Assembly (NCBI GenBank): GCA_032164245.1
Contig: JAVMKO010000009.1
Location: 80,237,212-80,301,211 of the forward strand
DNA: 64,000 nt
Reading direction: 5' to 3'
Source: Sternotherus odoratus
Lineage: Eukaryota; Chordata; Testudines; Kinosternidae
Position 1 is the first letter of the stretch, and every line of letters starts with the position of its first letter. The position numbers were made by a program, and so were the translations under genes. This document shows, piece after piece, positions 12,179 through 22,944 of this stretch. The notes under the pieces are model-generated. The model ran no database searches. It was not told the origin of the DNA and saw only the letters and a program-made list of their open reading frames with translations.

Positions 12179-12216
12179 TGATATTGCTGGTGCTGAGGCT
12201 GCTTATAGAGCTACCG
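12179..12216 (+). CDS. Internal exon beside a transposon-duplicated acceptor
   Basis: A 38-bp exon with a strong donor (CTACCG|gtaagt). Its acceptor is the ttcttattacag copy created by the neighbouring insertion's target-site duplication. In phase 2 it reads DIAGAEAAYRAT and ends in phase 1, joining the exon at 14875 through an Asp codon. The second open frame (phase 1) would put the exon at 14875 into a frame with a stop. The short length limits certainty, but both splice sites and both phase joins agree. Confidence 0.55.
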
Positions 12217-12429
12217 GTAAGTGTTTTGCCGAGCAAGTAACCAATTTCCTGCACCAGAAGAGCTGATGGTCTAAGCACTCACAGTGACATAGACCGTTGT
12301 GAATTAAGATAGTGCAGTGGAGTGGTAGGTGAACGTTATCACAAGCTGGTAGGTGTGGAGGAGATCTGAGAAGGAGGCATTGGTAGAAATGTTATGTTCT
12401 TTAGCTGATTTTTGTGTATAAAAAGTAGA

Positions 12430-12880
12430 ATAGCATGTGTGATCTAGGTTCAATCCCCAGCTTCGCTACCGATTTCCTGTGGGACCCTGGGCAAGACACT
12501 TAAAGCCCACTGAAGTCAATGGAAAAATTCCTGTTAATAGCTGATGTAAAGAGCTGAGCAAAGGGCGCTGTTTGCCATGCACACACAAGAAGTTTTCAGC
12601 CTTGCAAAACCCAGGAACCAGACATCTTCTTGAGAGTCATCTATTGGTATCTTTATTAATTACAGTACTTCCGGATATATAGACATCTCTTGTAACAAAT
12701 CTCATGGAAATAAACCCTTAATCTCTCCAGGCCTCGTTCCTCTTTCTGTAAAATAGGGATAATGTTTCCTTTCTCCCACTTTGTGGCCATGTTGTCTATT
12801 TAGATAATAAACTCTCTTAGCAGAGACTTTCTCTTACTTGTCTGTACAGCACCTGACACTATGAAGCCCAGATCCCAGGT
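12430..12880 (+). repeat. Interrupted MIR-like SINE
   Basis: First part: 'ctaggttcaatccccagctt' and 'gtgggaccctgggcaagaca' (12446-12505). Second part: 'tctgtaaaatagggataatg' (about 12746-12765) and then 'cttgtctgtacagcacctga' (12837-12857). Both match the order of a MIR-type turtle SINE, with about 200 bp of unrelated sequence between them. Confidence 0.5.
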
Positions 12881-13579
12881 GGAGTCTCTGTAGACTACTG
12901 TAAAACAAAGAATAAAAAGCAATGGGTGGATGAAACAGATAAGCTAGCAGTAATCCCCTGGTGGACCAGAGGAAATAGAAGAGACCTAGGGAGATAAGAG
13001 TAGAGATGTGGTAGAGAGAGCAGCTCTTATTTTCTGCCCTGGTGAATGCTAAATTACACCAACTGTGAAATGATACTTTTCGCAAACACACTACCACCCC
13101 GGTTGCCTGGTAAGTTATTGTGCTGCATTTGGCATCACAGAATTCAACCAGAGTAATTTGCAAAGAGGAAGATGACTAGTTTAAAAACATTGTCAGATCT
13201 GTCACAAGCAAAAGATCAAGCCATCTCTGCCTGGGGTGGATTAGCAAAATCCAGAGAGTGAGGTAAATGGAATCCAGAGACTGGAGTTCCTGTGGCAGGA
13301 AATCCACCTACCCCCTCTTATCCATCCCTTCAAAATGAACATTGAATGTCTTGAGCTGTCATGTTATAAATACCTGTTTCCCATAATTTATGGCTTGCCA
13401 CTAATATTTTACTCCAAGCTTGAACTTGGCACAGAAGTTCTATATCCAGGAATTAACCTTGTGATTTGATGTGGTTGGAGATGGGGTTTATTTATTCTTT
13501 TACATCACCATTTCTCTCAGGAGGATGAAGGGCCAAAATCTATGTACTGTGGCATAACAATTTGGTGCATGGGTTTGTG

Positions 13580-14240
13580 TCAGCTTTCAGAGGCCGAAAG
13601 TGCAGAGTTTGTCCAAGAGGCCTAGCAAACAGTGATTAGCTAAAAGATAGCAAAATAACAAACAATAACCTTGCTTTGTTTAAGTCATAGTCCGCAAAAT
13701 GCCAGATGTTGGAGCATAACTAAATAAATGTATCTTATTCAAAGTTGCAAATGGAACAAAGATGTCCTGTTGCGCTAGTTCTCCTGTAAGGAGGAGTTCT
13801 TCCCACAAGACCAACCTTGAGTTTATGACAGGTTGGCATGTCAGTATAACATATGGCTTTCTCCCAAGTTCACTTTCCCAGGGACCAGCGCCTGCCTTAC
13901 AACACAAAGGGGCAACTTGAAAGACAATTCTTATTGCCATATACTTTACACTGTTTCTTTGTTTAACTGCTAAATGATCAGAGGAGCCCAGAATGAGCCG
14001 AGCTCCCTCCTTTTTATACAGACAGAGCACTTGGAGCATGCCCAGTATGGCGGGGGCGGGACTTCCGCTGCCAGTGCTACTGGCTTAACCCCTTCTGGAC
14101 TAGTGCGGGGTTGGCTAGCCGCGTCACAGGGATGCTGAACCTGTGTGAAATGCACTCAGCATAAACAAGAAGACCCTCTGAAGCACAGCTCAGGGATTTG
14201 CTCCAACAAAGAGTCATAACCGAAAAGGTTGTGTGTGAGG
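13580..14240 (-). repeat. LTR-like sequence with TATA box
   Basis: On the minus strand a GC-rich stretch with a cccgcccccgcc box (14046-14066) is followed by TATAAAAAGGAGGGAGCTCG (14018-13999). About 25-30 bases on come transcription-start-like and then AT-rich sequences. This order is typical of a retroviral-type LTR promoter. The ends could not be fixed. Frames of 119 and 61 codons here are probably not genes. Confidence 0.33.
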
Positions 14241-14734
14241 CTCCCTCTCCCATCCCAGTTCAAACACTTCTATTTTTTTAAAAATGAACCAAGGGGGTGA
14301 GTGAGGTGAAAATATAGTCACATCTATACACTGACCACAGCATCCACAAGATTCTTGGGCCTGGTGTTGCTCTCATTCAAGATCCAGTCCACAGAGTCTA
14401 CAGCGTCTCCTCCATTATATCCCCTGCCAATGCAGGATTGTTCCTGGATATTGTACATTTTTTTTTAGTCTTCTATTCAGCTTAGTTTTCAATGTGTTTA
14501 GTGACTTCCCTTGACAGAATATCTGAAAATCATCTGCTAATAACTAACACAAATATCAAAGCATCTATAAATCGTCAGACTTCATTGGGTTCCTGTTTTA
14601 GCTCCTCTAATCAAACATATGTAGAAGAATGACTCATTGTTTCTTCTCTAAATAATATAGTTTGTCAAACAATCAGTCTGCCAGCTCACCAAGCCCAATG
14701 CATCAACCGACAGCACCCAAACTTTGCTTTTATT

Positions 14735-14805
14735 TACTTGTAGCGCCTACCATCCCCAAATAAGGTCAGAGCTCCATTGTGTTAGGTCTTGTGAATGTCT
14801 TGCAA
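14735..14805 (-). repeat. Turtle SINE 3' part
   Basis: The segment with 'tgtagcgcctaccatcccca' and 'ccattgtgttaggtcttgtg' matches, in reverse, the 'acagcacctaacatcacagg...' region seen at 42990-43020. Confidence 0.45.
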
Positions 14806-14874
14806 GCATCTATTTATTCAGTGTTATCAACAGCTGTAGCTCTTAAACTGAACTGTTTCCTCATTTCCATTTAG

Positions 14875-14956
14875 ATTACCAGATTCTACACAATCTGTTG
14901 ATGTTCGAAATGGCAGAACAGCAGGGAAATCTATTTCCTAAACCATGTTTATGGTA
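14875..14956 (+). CDS. Internal exon, ectodomain of unrecognised membrane protein
   Basis: An 82-bp exon with excellent splice sites: acceptor gtttcctcatttccatttag and donor TTATGGTA|gtaagt. Only phase 1 is open, reading YQILHNLLMFEMAEQQGNLF then PKPCLW, and it ends in phase 2. This is one of the best exons in the window because the other two frames contain stops within 90 bases, so it fixes the frame of the upstream chain. The next exon must begin with C or T to avoid a stop. A tempting exon at 15021-15048 begins with A and is therefore excluded. Function unknown. Confidence 0.68.
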
Positions 14957-15699
14957 GTAAGTGAGAGTTTTGCAATGGACTTCAGTGGCAGCAGAAGCAA
15001 GCCCCATAATCTCTATCACTTATCCCAGAACTTGTGTAACAGAGGCCGTTACCTATGTAAGTGGAGTCGGTTACCATTTGACCCTTGATAGCTGCAACAA
15101 GCATCTTGTGTCTTATCTTGAATCTTATTCTTGCTGTTGCCCAATTCCAAGAATGTACGTTGTCCGATAAAAATAAAATTCGTCTACTAATTTTAAAAAT
15201 AAAATTGTACTGCTCTCACCGCTGTTGTATCTGATCCACTTACAATTGATGCTACTGAACAATTTCACACTGCGTGTGAGCGCGCACACAATGTGCATCC
15301 AGTTTTCATTGGGGGAGGTTTGTGCTAGAATTATAGGGAACAGGAAACCGAACCCCTCACTGCTGTAGTCAGAATTCACACACATCTTTGCCAGCCTTGG
15401 CAATTCTGGAAACAAGCTGGTCTTTTTTTTGTTGAGAGCGTGGGTCAAGAAAGCATGCTAAGTCCCTTGCTTAGGGCATGATAGACACCAGATTAATAGT
15501 TCTTGGAGTATGTTTCAGTGTAGATGCCATTGTAGGTGCTCCAGCACCTCACACACCTGAAATTGGAGTCTTCTGAATAGCAGTTTGCATTTGGGATGCA
15601 CCCTCAACCTCCTTGTCCTCCCATGTGAGGGGATAAAGGATGGAGGTAGCTGTGACCCTCCCTCAGTTCCCTTGTACTGCCCATGTCAGGGGAATAGAA

Positions 15700-17300
15700 C
15701 CTAGTCCGTGTCTGACCCACTACTCTTCATGGGGACTTTAAAATCCGTCTTCAGCCAACTCCAGTGAAGAAATCTTCATCTTCACATTCCCTTCCAACTG
15801 AGTGTTCAGGAAGAGTATCTGCAGCCCCCTTGGACAGTGAGGTGAGGCACTCCCTGCCAACTGCAGTACCTCATGGTGGACCCCAAACCATCAGGGTACA
15901 ACCCCTGCCCATCCTGGGAGGAACTGAACGCTATCAAGGACGAACACAGCAGATGCCTCTCCTGCCTAGGGGAGAGCCACATCCTAAATAAGTGCCCTGT
16001 GTGCAAGTCATTTTCCTTCCCGACATGCAAATTCCAGGGACACTTGGCTCAAGCTACATCTGCTAGAGCAGTCCAAAGGGGGCGCTTTGAATGCAGAGTG
16101 ATGGTTACTGAATAAGCCAGCACCGGGCCAAAGCTCCCTCAAGCATGTATTATATCCCAGGATCAGGCAGTGGAAAGGAAACCAAGCAGGTGCAACGGAA
16201 CCCACACTGACTTCGATTCCTCTCACCTCTGCATCAGCAAAATACTCAGAGTGGACAGCCCTCGCACAGACAACCCTGGCGTTGCCTGCAGGGAAGACCA
16301 TAACTGTGCACACACAGAAGGGTGATGCCAAATCACAGAGCTGGATGGAGTTCAAGCACAGCTCCAAACATGAAGGAAAGTCCCAGCAGAAGAACACACA
16401 ACACCACCTCTCCAAAGACAGAACCTCTAAGCCCTCTGTCAGAATGGGAGCAGCACAGGGAGTGGAAGAAGTGGTGCTGACCTTAATACTGGTATTCAGT
16501 ACTCAGCCCTGCAAGGGTCCAGGATATCTCCTGAAGGATTCCATATGCCCTCTGGAGACATTCCTTGCACCGAAACGAGTACCGGCACCAGAACAGACGC
16601 CTGTATCCTATCTCCCCACCATGGCACCACCATTCAAAGAGGAGAGAGACTCCTCCTTATCATTGCTGACCTACTTCTTTTCACTGGCATCGAGCAGGGA
16701 TCCCTCTCTGCGTTCAGCGAATGACCCCACAGAGAGTACTGGGGAGCTCTCATCCAAGGCTTCCTCCTAGATGGGGCATGAGCATCACTGGGCCAGTGCT
16801 AGCCAGACCTGTACCCATCTGCCCTGCCACCTGAGCGATATTGACCTTACTGCAGATCATCATCTTGTGTCCAGAAGCAGATTCCCTCTCCCGTGCTTCC
16901 AGAAAGAGGAGATCCTGTTCCCTGGTAGCCAGCTCACCCACACCAGAGCTGGACATGGGTCCCTACGAGAAATGACAGAGGAACAACCAGAATCTGTCTC
17001 CACCCAAAGAGTTGTTCTCTTCACCAGACAAGGTGGTAACTCCAGACCTGGCACTGGCAACTGCTGACTTTAAAGACTTCCAGGACCTCCTGTCCTGAGT
17101 TTGTGGACATTGACACTACATTTATATAAGAGAGGTCTCATAAACTCTCATATTTTGAGCACCATTACATTGGCCAGAGTAGCCTTCCCAGTGAACGAGG
17201 GATTGTAAAACTGGCCAAAGGACTGTGGCACACCCCACAGAACTTCCACTTCTAAACTAAAGGACTTTGAGCACTTCTACATCCATGTAAATCCAGGATG
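15700..17300 (+). mobile_element. Degenerate retrotransposon gag region (DIRS or Ty3-like)
   Basis: Three overlapping + strand frames together resemble a decayed gag polyprotein. At 15954-15995 there is an exact CX2CX4HX4C zinc knuckle (Cys-Leu-Ser-Cys ... His ... Cys), followed by a basic stretch. Further on are Ser/Pro-rich segments with the word LAPKRVPAPEQ (about 16566-16598) and acidic residues. Frameshifts and stops break it everywhere. The family name is inference, since no reverse transcriptase or integrase was recognised. It sits in the intron where an exon of the + strand gene is missing. Confidence 0.55.
15954..15995 (+). pseudogene. CCHC zinc knuckle of decayed gag
   Basis: A 14-residue knuckle with spacing C-2-C-4-H-4-C, flanked by further Cys residues. 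The surrounding frame (15873-16115) ends in stops and there is no complete polyprotein. It marks an old retrotransposon copy, not a host gene, although host genes with gag knuckles exist. Confidence 0.6.
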
Positions 17301-18247
17301 TTTTGGCAGACATTTCTTGAACTAAGTCTACAAAAGGCATGTTCACTCCCCGGCAACCTCCCCTTCTCCTCAACAGAAGTAGGTGAAGGAACACGTCTCC
17401 AGTGACTTCTAATTGTTGCTGATGGGCACAATGTAGAGCAGTTGTGAGCTTGTCCTATGTTGCAGCAGGGCAAAACCAGTGTTAGGAACAGAGGAACATA
17501 ATGTGGCATCTGCCCCCTTTTGTAATCTTACCCCCTTGAGGTCCTGTGCCGAGTGCAGCTTGGGTGGACCCCAACATGGGGCCATAGTTCCTCCTTATTT
17601 AGTCCTGTTGGGATCCTTGCATCATGAGATATCATAACAATTCTCTCTACAAAGCTGATTCTCCAAGATCGGAGTGTAAAACATGAGAACCAAACCTGTG
17701 GGGCAATGGTAACAGCTCAGAGGCCTCTTTCCTGGACAGGCAGCTGACTAGCCAACGTTGCAGGATTGAATTTTGTTCCCCATTCAGGGACATAAGAAGA
17801 ATCCGCAATCATTTTCTGTTTTGCTTGGCACGCCCTGAGTTTTGGGTTTAAAACAACACTCGGCCAAAATTACTAAGTTTTCTTGAAACTTGGGTCAAGC
17901 TTGCCATGATCTTAACCAGGGCCATCCTGCAGACTTCATTTTTGTTCTTTTGAAAGCTCTTTGGGTAGCTAGACCTACCTTTTCTGTTGACGTTACCCAG
18001 CCTCCTCTGAATGGCTCCGTCTCTGTTCTAGAATGAAGCCGTGAGAGAATCCATTCTGGCTTCATTGTTACATGGTCTGACCCAATGGAGTCCCAGGGTA
18101 GAATCTAAGCAGTTACGCTGGGCATTAGAAACATTACCAACTGAGATTCCATGGATCCATGCCTCTTCTTCTTTCCCCTCATGCAATAAAAGAGCTGAAG
18201 GATTGGAACAATGAACCAACTCGCAAGGCATTTCTGGTTCTTTTCAG
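17301..18247. other. Intron sequence; linking exon not found
   Basis: The retrotransposon similarity fades out. A strong acceptor at 18031 (ccgtctctgttctag) precedes a 60-codon open frame (NEAVRESILASLLHG...). It opens only in phase 0, and its possible donors do not fit both neighbours. No other candidate meets the required phase 2-1. Confidence 0.3.
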
Positions 18248-18292
18248 TTCTTTCTGTGAGATTCCCATTGCATTCTAATGAGGTTTATTCAG
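18248..18292 (+). CDS. Internal exon, membrane-proximal ectodomain
   Basis: A 45-bp exon with a strong acceptor (ggcatttctggttcttttcag) and a strong donor (TTCAG|gtgagt). Only phase 1 is open, reading LSVRFPLHSNEVYS, and it ends in phase 1. The split codon to the next exon gives Ala (…EVYS-A-PVRAY…). The other frames stop within 12 and 33 bases. Confidence 0.6.
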
Positions 18293-18479
18293 GTGAGTTC
18301 AAACTGCTTTTGGTCTTGTCTACACTTGATTTATCATCCTAACATTCCCCACTGTTACAGTCACCGCATCAGTGCCACTTCTGGTGCTCACAGTGGGAGC
18401 TCTAGGGTAGCTAAGGCACTGGCTGCTGCTAGTATATAATGACTGTGTTACCTAGACCTGGGTGAAATGATGTGGAAGT

Positions 18480-18800
18480 TAAAATACCAGTAGCATGTCT
18501 ACACTAGTGCTGTATCTAGAGTGCCACACTAGGTGGGTATGGTTACATACTCTCCGCCCCTCCCCCCGCCAAGAAGGCTTGTCCCAAACCTTAGAGATCC
18601 ACCCACCTCAAATCCCTGAGCATCCACCACTTATGTCAAGTCCATGGGTGGGTCGTCTGTAGCAGAAATCGAACCTGGGATCCCTGGATCTACGAGCAGG
18701 AGTCTTGACTGTTTGAGCAAAAACACCCAGCTCTGTTAGCCAAGGCTATAACAGGCTCATCAATCCCTTTGTGGTCTAACCACCACAAGAAGGAGACAGA
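18480..18800 (-). repeat. Tortoise tRNA-derived SINE
   Basis: Read on the minus strand it has an A-box-like tgctcaaacagtcaagactc (18722-18703) and a B-box-like ccaggttcgatttctgct (about 18684-18661), spaced as in a tRNA promoter. It then runs into a tRNA-unrelated body. Same family as the copy at 22185. Confidence 0.6.
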
Positions 18801-19070
18801 ACATGCATGTGAATTACATTCTTGCTATTGCTAATACCCGGGAAGTTCAATGATGGTAACACTGATGGGAAATTTAAGGAGGAAAAGGCTAGTGTAGGGT
18901 AGCCAAGACTTAATTTGTAGCATCAACTTCACCGTTGGTGTGACACCGGGCATAATTTATGCTTATGATGTTCAATTATGAAAAAGAAATATTTATTGTC
19001 TATGGTAATCACATTATCATCTACAGTTTTGTTTTCCAATGAGGCCAGAGTTTTCAAACCCATTTTGCAG

Positions 19071-19175
19071 CTCCTGTAAGAGCTTATGCTGAGCTTCAGA
19101 AGACCATCCTGCCTGCTCTGGAAACGGACCCTGGATTGCAACAAGCAGCTGTTGATTTCTTTCCAAACTACCCAG
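19071..19175 (+). CDS. Internal exon, membrane-proximal ectodomain
   Basis: A 105-bp exon between cattttgcag and TACCCAG|gtacat. Only phase 1 is open. It encodes 34 whole codons containing AYAELQKTILPALETDPGLQ and ends FFPNYP, phase 1. The amphipathic first half (a likely helix) followed by a Pro/Tyr/Phe turn resembles a small alpha/beta module such as a SEA-type domain, but I cannot confirm that. Its upstream partner is at 18248 and its downstream partner at 20012; both joins keep the frame. Confidence 0.68.
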
Positions 19176-20011
19176 GTACATTGCAGTGTAGTTTGAGCTG
19201 AATTCAGCTTTCAAATACATCTAGATAAACTTGGTGCCTACTTCAGTCTGTGGGTAATGATCTGGGGTGGGGTGGGGTTGTTTCAATAGAAATTCTAAAA
19301 TCCCAACAGCTTCTATTTGGAGCTGTTTGGTTGTTTCCACATAAATCGAAAATGCACTTTCCTCAGTGTCCACAGAACCAGAATATCAGTGTCCTATAGC
19401 CCCGAACCTGCAACTCCTGATGCAGGGGGCATATTAGAGGTGAGGAAACGGAGCTGGCTTATGGTCTCTATGCTGGGATACAGAATCGTGGCTCCGTGAC
19501 GGGCTGCTGGTCCTTGGCTCTTCTCTTAACCTTGGTGGTGGGGGAAGGAACCGGAGCCATCCTTTATCGGGAGCTCCCCAGGCGTCAGGCAGAGCCATCT
19601 GAGCTCCTGTCCCTCTCTCCCTGGGGCTCCCAGAACCTGACAGAGAGGCAGGCAGTGGAAGAACCAGAGCTGCACTCTCTTCTGTCCCCCATAATGCTGA
19701 GTAGCTGCCACAGGGGAAGGACAGTGGCCGTTAAAGGTGCCCCCAGCTCACACTGGGCCTGCTCCTGGGGCTTCTGTGGAAATGGGGAAATAGGGCCCCC
19801 TAGGCCTTGCGGTAGTGACTGCATGTATTGAAGCTCGTTAGCCTAAAACTCCCGGGGCGTGGTTCAGGGAACGCGTTCCGTTCAAAATCGGCTGCTATGT
19901 TTGGGCTCTCGAGTGACCCATTTTAGAACCTTGAGAGTCACCGTGGCCTCTGGGGCCACAGACTGCACACGCCTGATCTGTGCGTCTCTTTCTCACTGAC
20001 CTTTACTCTAG

Positions 20012-20107
20012 ACTTGGCAAACGTTGATGGCACCCAGTATGATGCAAGCGTCATTTGGAATTTGGAGCCGCGCTCCCGGGCCAAGCGATCAATCAACTGG
20101 AATAAAG
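20012..20107 (+). CDS. Internal exon, juxtamembrane segment with basic cleavage-like site
   Basis: A 96-bp exon after a good acceptor (tcactgacctttactctag). Phase 1 in, phase 1 out. It reads LANVDGTQYDASVIWNLEP and then RSRAKRSINWNK. The RSRAKR stretch fits a furin-type R-X-K/R-R pattern just outside the membrane span, which suggests possible proteolytic processing (inference). The donor AAAG|gttgac is weak for a vertebrate site, but it is the only GT that keeps the frame into the membrane exon. Confidence 0.6.
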
Positions 20108-20970
20108 GTTGACCCATTTTGACTTCATTGATCATATAATGATTAACATATTTTCCTCAGGTATGCATTGGGCAGTGCTGACTCTCAGTTTTTTCTGGAA
20201 CTGGCAATCCATAAGGAAAGCAAGGCCGGTTGGTGGGGGAGGGTGAGCGCTAACGTTACCAACTGCCTCTTTGTGGAAAAGGAAAACCAAGAGAGGACAC
20301 TTAGGTGATCTTGAATGTTTTGAGCATTCAATTGGCTGAGCCATTTAGCAAGTCATCGATATTCTAAGACATAGCTGGAAAAGAATCAATAGTGGTGTTC
20401 ATTCAAAATATCTGACAATAATGCTGGCGCCAACAGGATAGACTGTAAGGGCCTATTTAATGAAAGACGAAGTGTTGGGTTGAGTTTAAAGGCAAAACAT
20501 TTTTGACCCCTTGATTTTCGATTGACGTGTAGTGGACAAGTATGAAGCACACGTAGCTGTATCTCTGGTGTGGTTCAAATAATATTCCTTCCCATGCCAA
20601 AATCCACTGACTGCAGGAGCAGAGGTCAAACCAGCTTCACGGGCCCTGGCCTCAAAGAGGAGTAGGGGAGCCTAGGAGCGGTTCTAAGCTAAGTTGGTAG
20701 CAGTTTCCAAAGCACCTTACTCCATCTGAGAATTGCCAGAGCACATCAGTGCTTAGGCTCCAGGGCTGGTTGGCACAATGGCCAGGTACATGGACTTAAC
20801 CCTACTGGGCGTTTTCCCCACACGGGAGGAAATCCTCAGCTAGGCAGGTCTGGCTGCTTTCTCTGCACTTTGTGGCCCCTGAGCAACACAGAAGGGCTGA
20901 CGCGCAACAGAGAATTGAGTCCAATATATCTCTATCCTCTTGACTGTCAAGCAACCAATACGTATCCAAA

Positions 20971-21164
20971 GCCTTGTCTACACTAGGGACAACATCTAAT
21001 ATTTCCCTAACATTACCAGCACAGCTGCTCTGAGCAGATTTAATTGACGTGCTGTTAAAAAGATCTGTGGCCCTGGAGCCTTGTCTTCTCTAGGTCTTCT
21101 AAAATTGTTAACAATTAAATGGATGCTAGCAATGGTGGGAAGTCTTCCTAGCATAGACAAGACC
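20971..21164. mobile_element. Harbinger-like MITE
   Basis: The ends form an inverted repeat: GCCTTGTCTACACTAGGG on the left and, reversed, GGTCTTGTCTATGCTAGG on the right. This is the same terminus family as 33910, 50865 and 57815. No ORF. Confidence 0.55.
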
Positions 21165-22349
21165 ACGAATGCATGCCTTGTAGATCAGTTGGTTTTATTT
21201 TAATGTTCAGGGCTTGTTTTGTTACATTGAAATGGATCATTGTAGTTGCACCACAATATTACCTGTAACATCCAAAGATATCTTATATTTAATGCAAGTG
21301 ATTACATATTTTTCCCATCAAGGATCAAAAAATAGCACGCAGCAAAACTGTATGGTAAAAAGTTTTGTTCTGTGTTTATATAGCTCCTTGTTCAGCGGAG
21401 TCCTGGGGCTTGCTATGATAATACAAATAATTCTATAAACAACCTCAATTACTGTATTATTTATTCTGACTATTTATTGTACAGCCCAAAGTGATATTTT
21501 TATCCAATGAACCAAAACCATATGGGCCAGGAGCAAATATTCTCCAAATTGTATATAGTTTTACATAGTCTGTCTGGACTCTACATATGTTTCATGGAAC
21601 AGACTCAGGGTTTTTAAAAGGCAGAACTTTAAGTATTTTTTAAACGTGCGTGGAGGAAATTATAAAGTTTGTTTGGCTGTTATTCAAGGGAAAGTGTTGT
21701 ATGTCAAGAATTGGAAACTCAAATAAAATGTTGTTATTAAATGACACTGACAAAAAAGTGATGGAGAGGAAGACATCAACAGATTGAATGGAGAAAGAAG
21801 AATATTTTCCTCCATTCTTCATAGAAATTAAAATAGTCTTCCTCCATTCTCTGTACCCTCTTCTATTTATGACTTTTTTTTTCTTGCAAAGTTTAAGGAA
21901 TGCTATCCGTTTAGCCCAAGGAAGGGAATACAATGAGAGTGTTGCCAACTCTTACAATTTTATTGCAAGTCTCATAAATCAGGTGGTTTTCTTAAAGCCC
22001 CAGCTCCTGGAGTCAGATGAATCTCTGCTTTGCTTTTTTAAAGTAAGTCACTAGCCTCCATAGTTGCAGAGAAAAGCATGAACCCATGATGCCAAAGAAT
22101 CAAAAACTAGAAAATTAAACTATATACATTAATTTTGTGTTTTAATTTCATTGTTTTAAGTCAGTCTCGTGACTTTTAGATGCTAGGGATTGTCAATCAC
22201 CGAATCGTAGGACTGTGTAACACCGACAGAGCCTGACTGTCGAGATAGAACCTGGGACCTCTGAAGTTTAGTGCTTGAGCCTCTACTGAATGAGCTAAAA
22301 GCCTCATGGCTGTTAGCTAAGGCTGTAGTGGACTCATTAATCTCTAGGT

Positions 22350-22863
22350 CAGGGGTCTCAAACTCAAATGACCACGAGGGCCGCATGAGGACTAGTGCAC
22401 TGGCTCGAGGGCCGCACCACTGACACACACACACACTCTCGCTGCCCCGGCTGTGCCCCCACTCCACCCCTTCCATGAGGACTAGCGCACTGGCCCGAGG
22501 GCCGCACCACTGACACACACCCCGCCCTTGCTGCCCCGGCTCCACCCCCACTCCACCCCTTCCAAGAGGTCCCACCCCTGCCCCACCTCCTCCTCTGAGC
22601 ACGCAGCTCCCCATTCCCTCCTGGAAAGCACTAGGCACCACCAACAGCTGTTTGGCAAACAAAGCAAGAGCAATCTAGGAAGTCCAGAGCTAGAAACACA
22701 CACGGCCCAGCCAGGCAGCAGAGAAGCCTCCACTTCTGGCCCCTCCGTCCTGCAAACTGCTATGGGGGGACCGGGGGGGGGGGGCGCCAGGAAGCTTGGC
22801 GGGCCGCAGGGAAGGGCTTTGCGGGCCGCATGTGGCCCCCGGGCCGCATGTTTGAGACCCCTG
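22350..22863. mobile_element. hAT-like MITE with 8-bp duplication
   Basis: Ends CAGGGGTCTCAAAC and GTTTGAGACCCCTG are perfect 14-base inverted repeats. The target duplication CTCTAGGT is at 22342-22349 and 22864-22871. 514 bp, GC-rich, with no transposase. The word 'gggccgcatg' occurs several times. It inserted into an older SINE. Confidence 0.88.
22384..22563. repeat. 90-bp tandem duplication inside the hAT element
   Basis: Two adjacent copies begin catgaggactag(t/c)gcactgg and run through 'gggccgcaccactgacacac'. The offset is 90 bp and substitutions are scattered. This is internal expansion of the element. Confidence 0.7.
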
Positions 22864-22944
22864 CTCTAGGTTGTCTTGATGCCACTAGAGGGGACAGAAC
22901 ACCACTCCCAGAAGGGTTGAGGTGGGGTTACAACTATATGTGAC

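Noticed and set aside
15021..15048. 28-bp segment with strong splice sites just after the exon at 14875
   Set aside because: Joining it to 14956 makes a TAA stop, and the intron would be only 64 bp.
16008..16415. 135-codon minus-strand frame
   Set aside because: Antisense shadow of the gag-like region.
18032..18097. Open segment NEAVRESILASLLHG after a strong acceptor
   Set aside because: Opens only in phase 0, and available donors do not fit both neighbouring phases.
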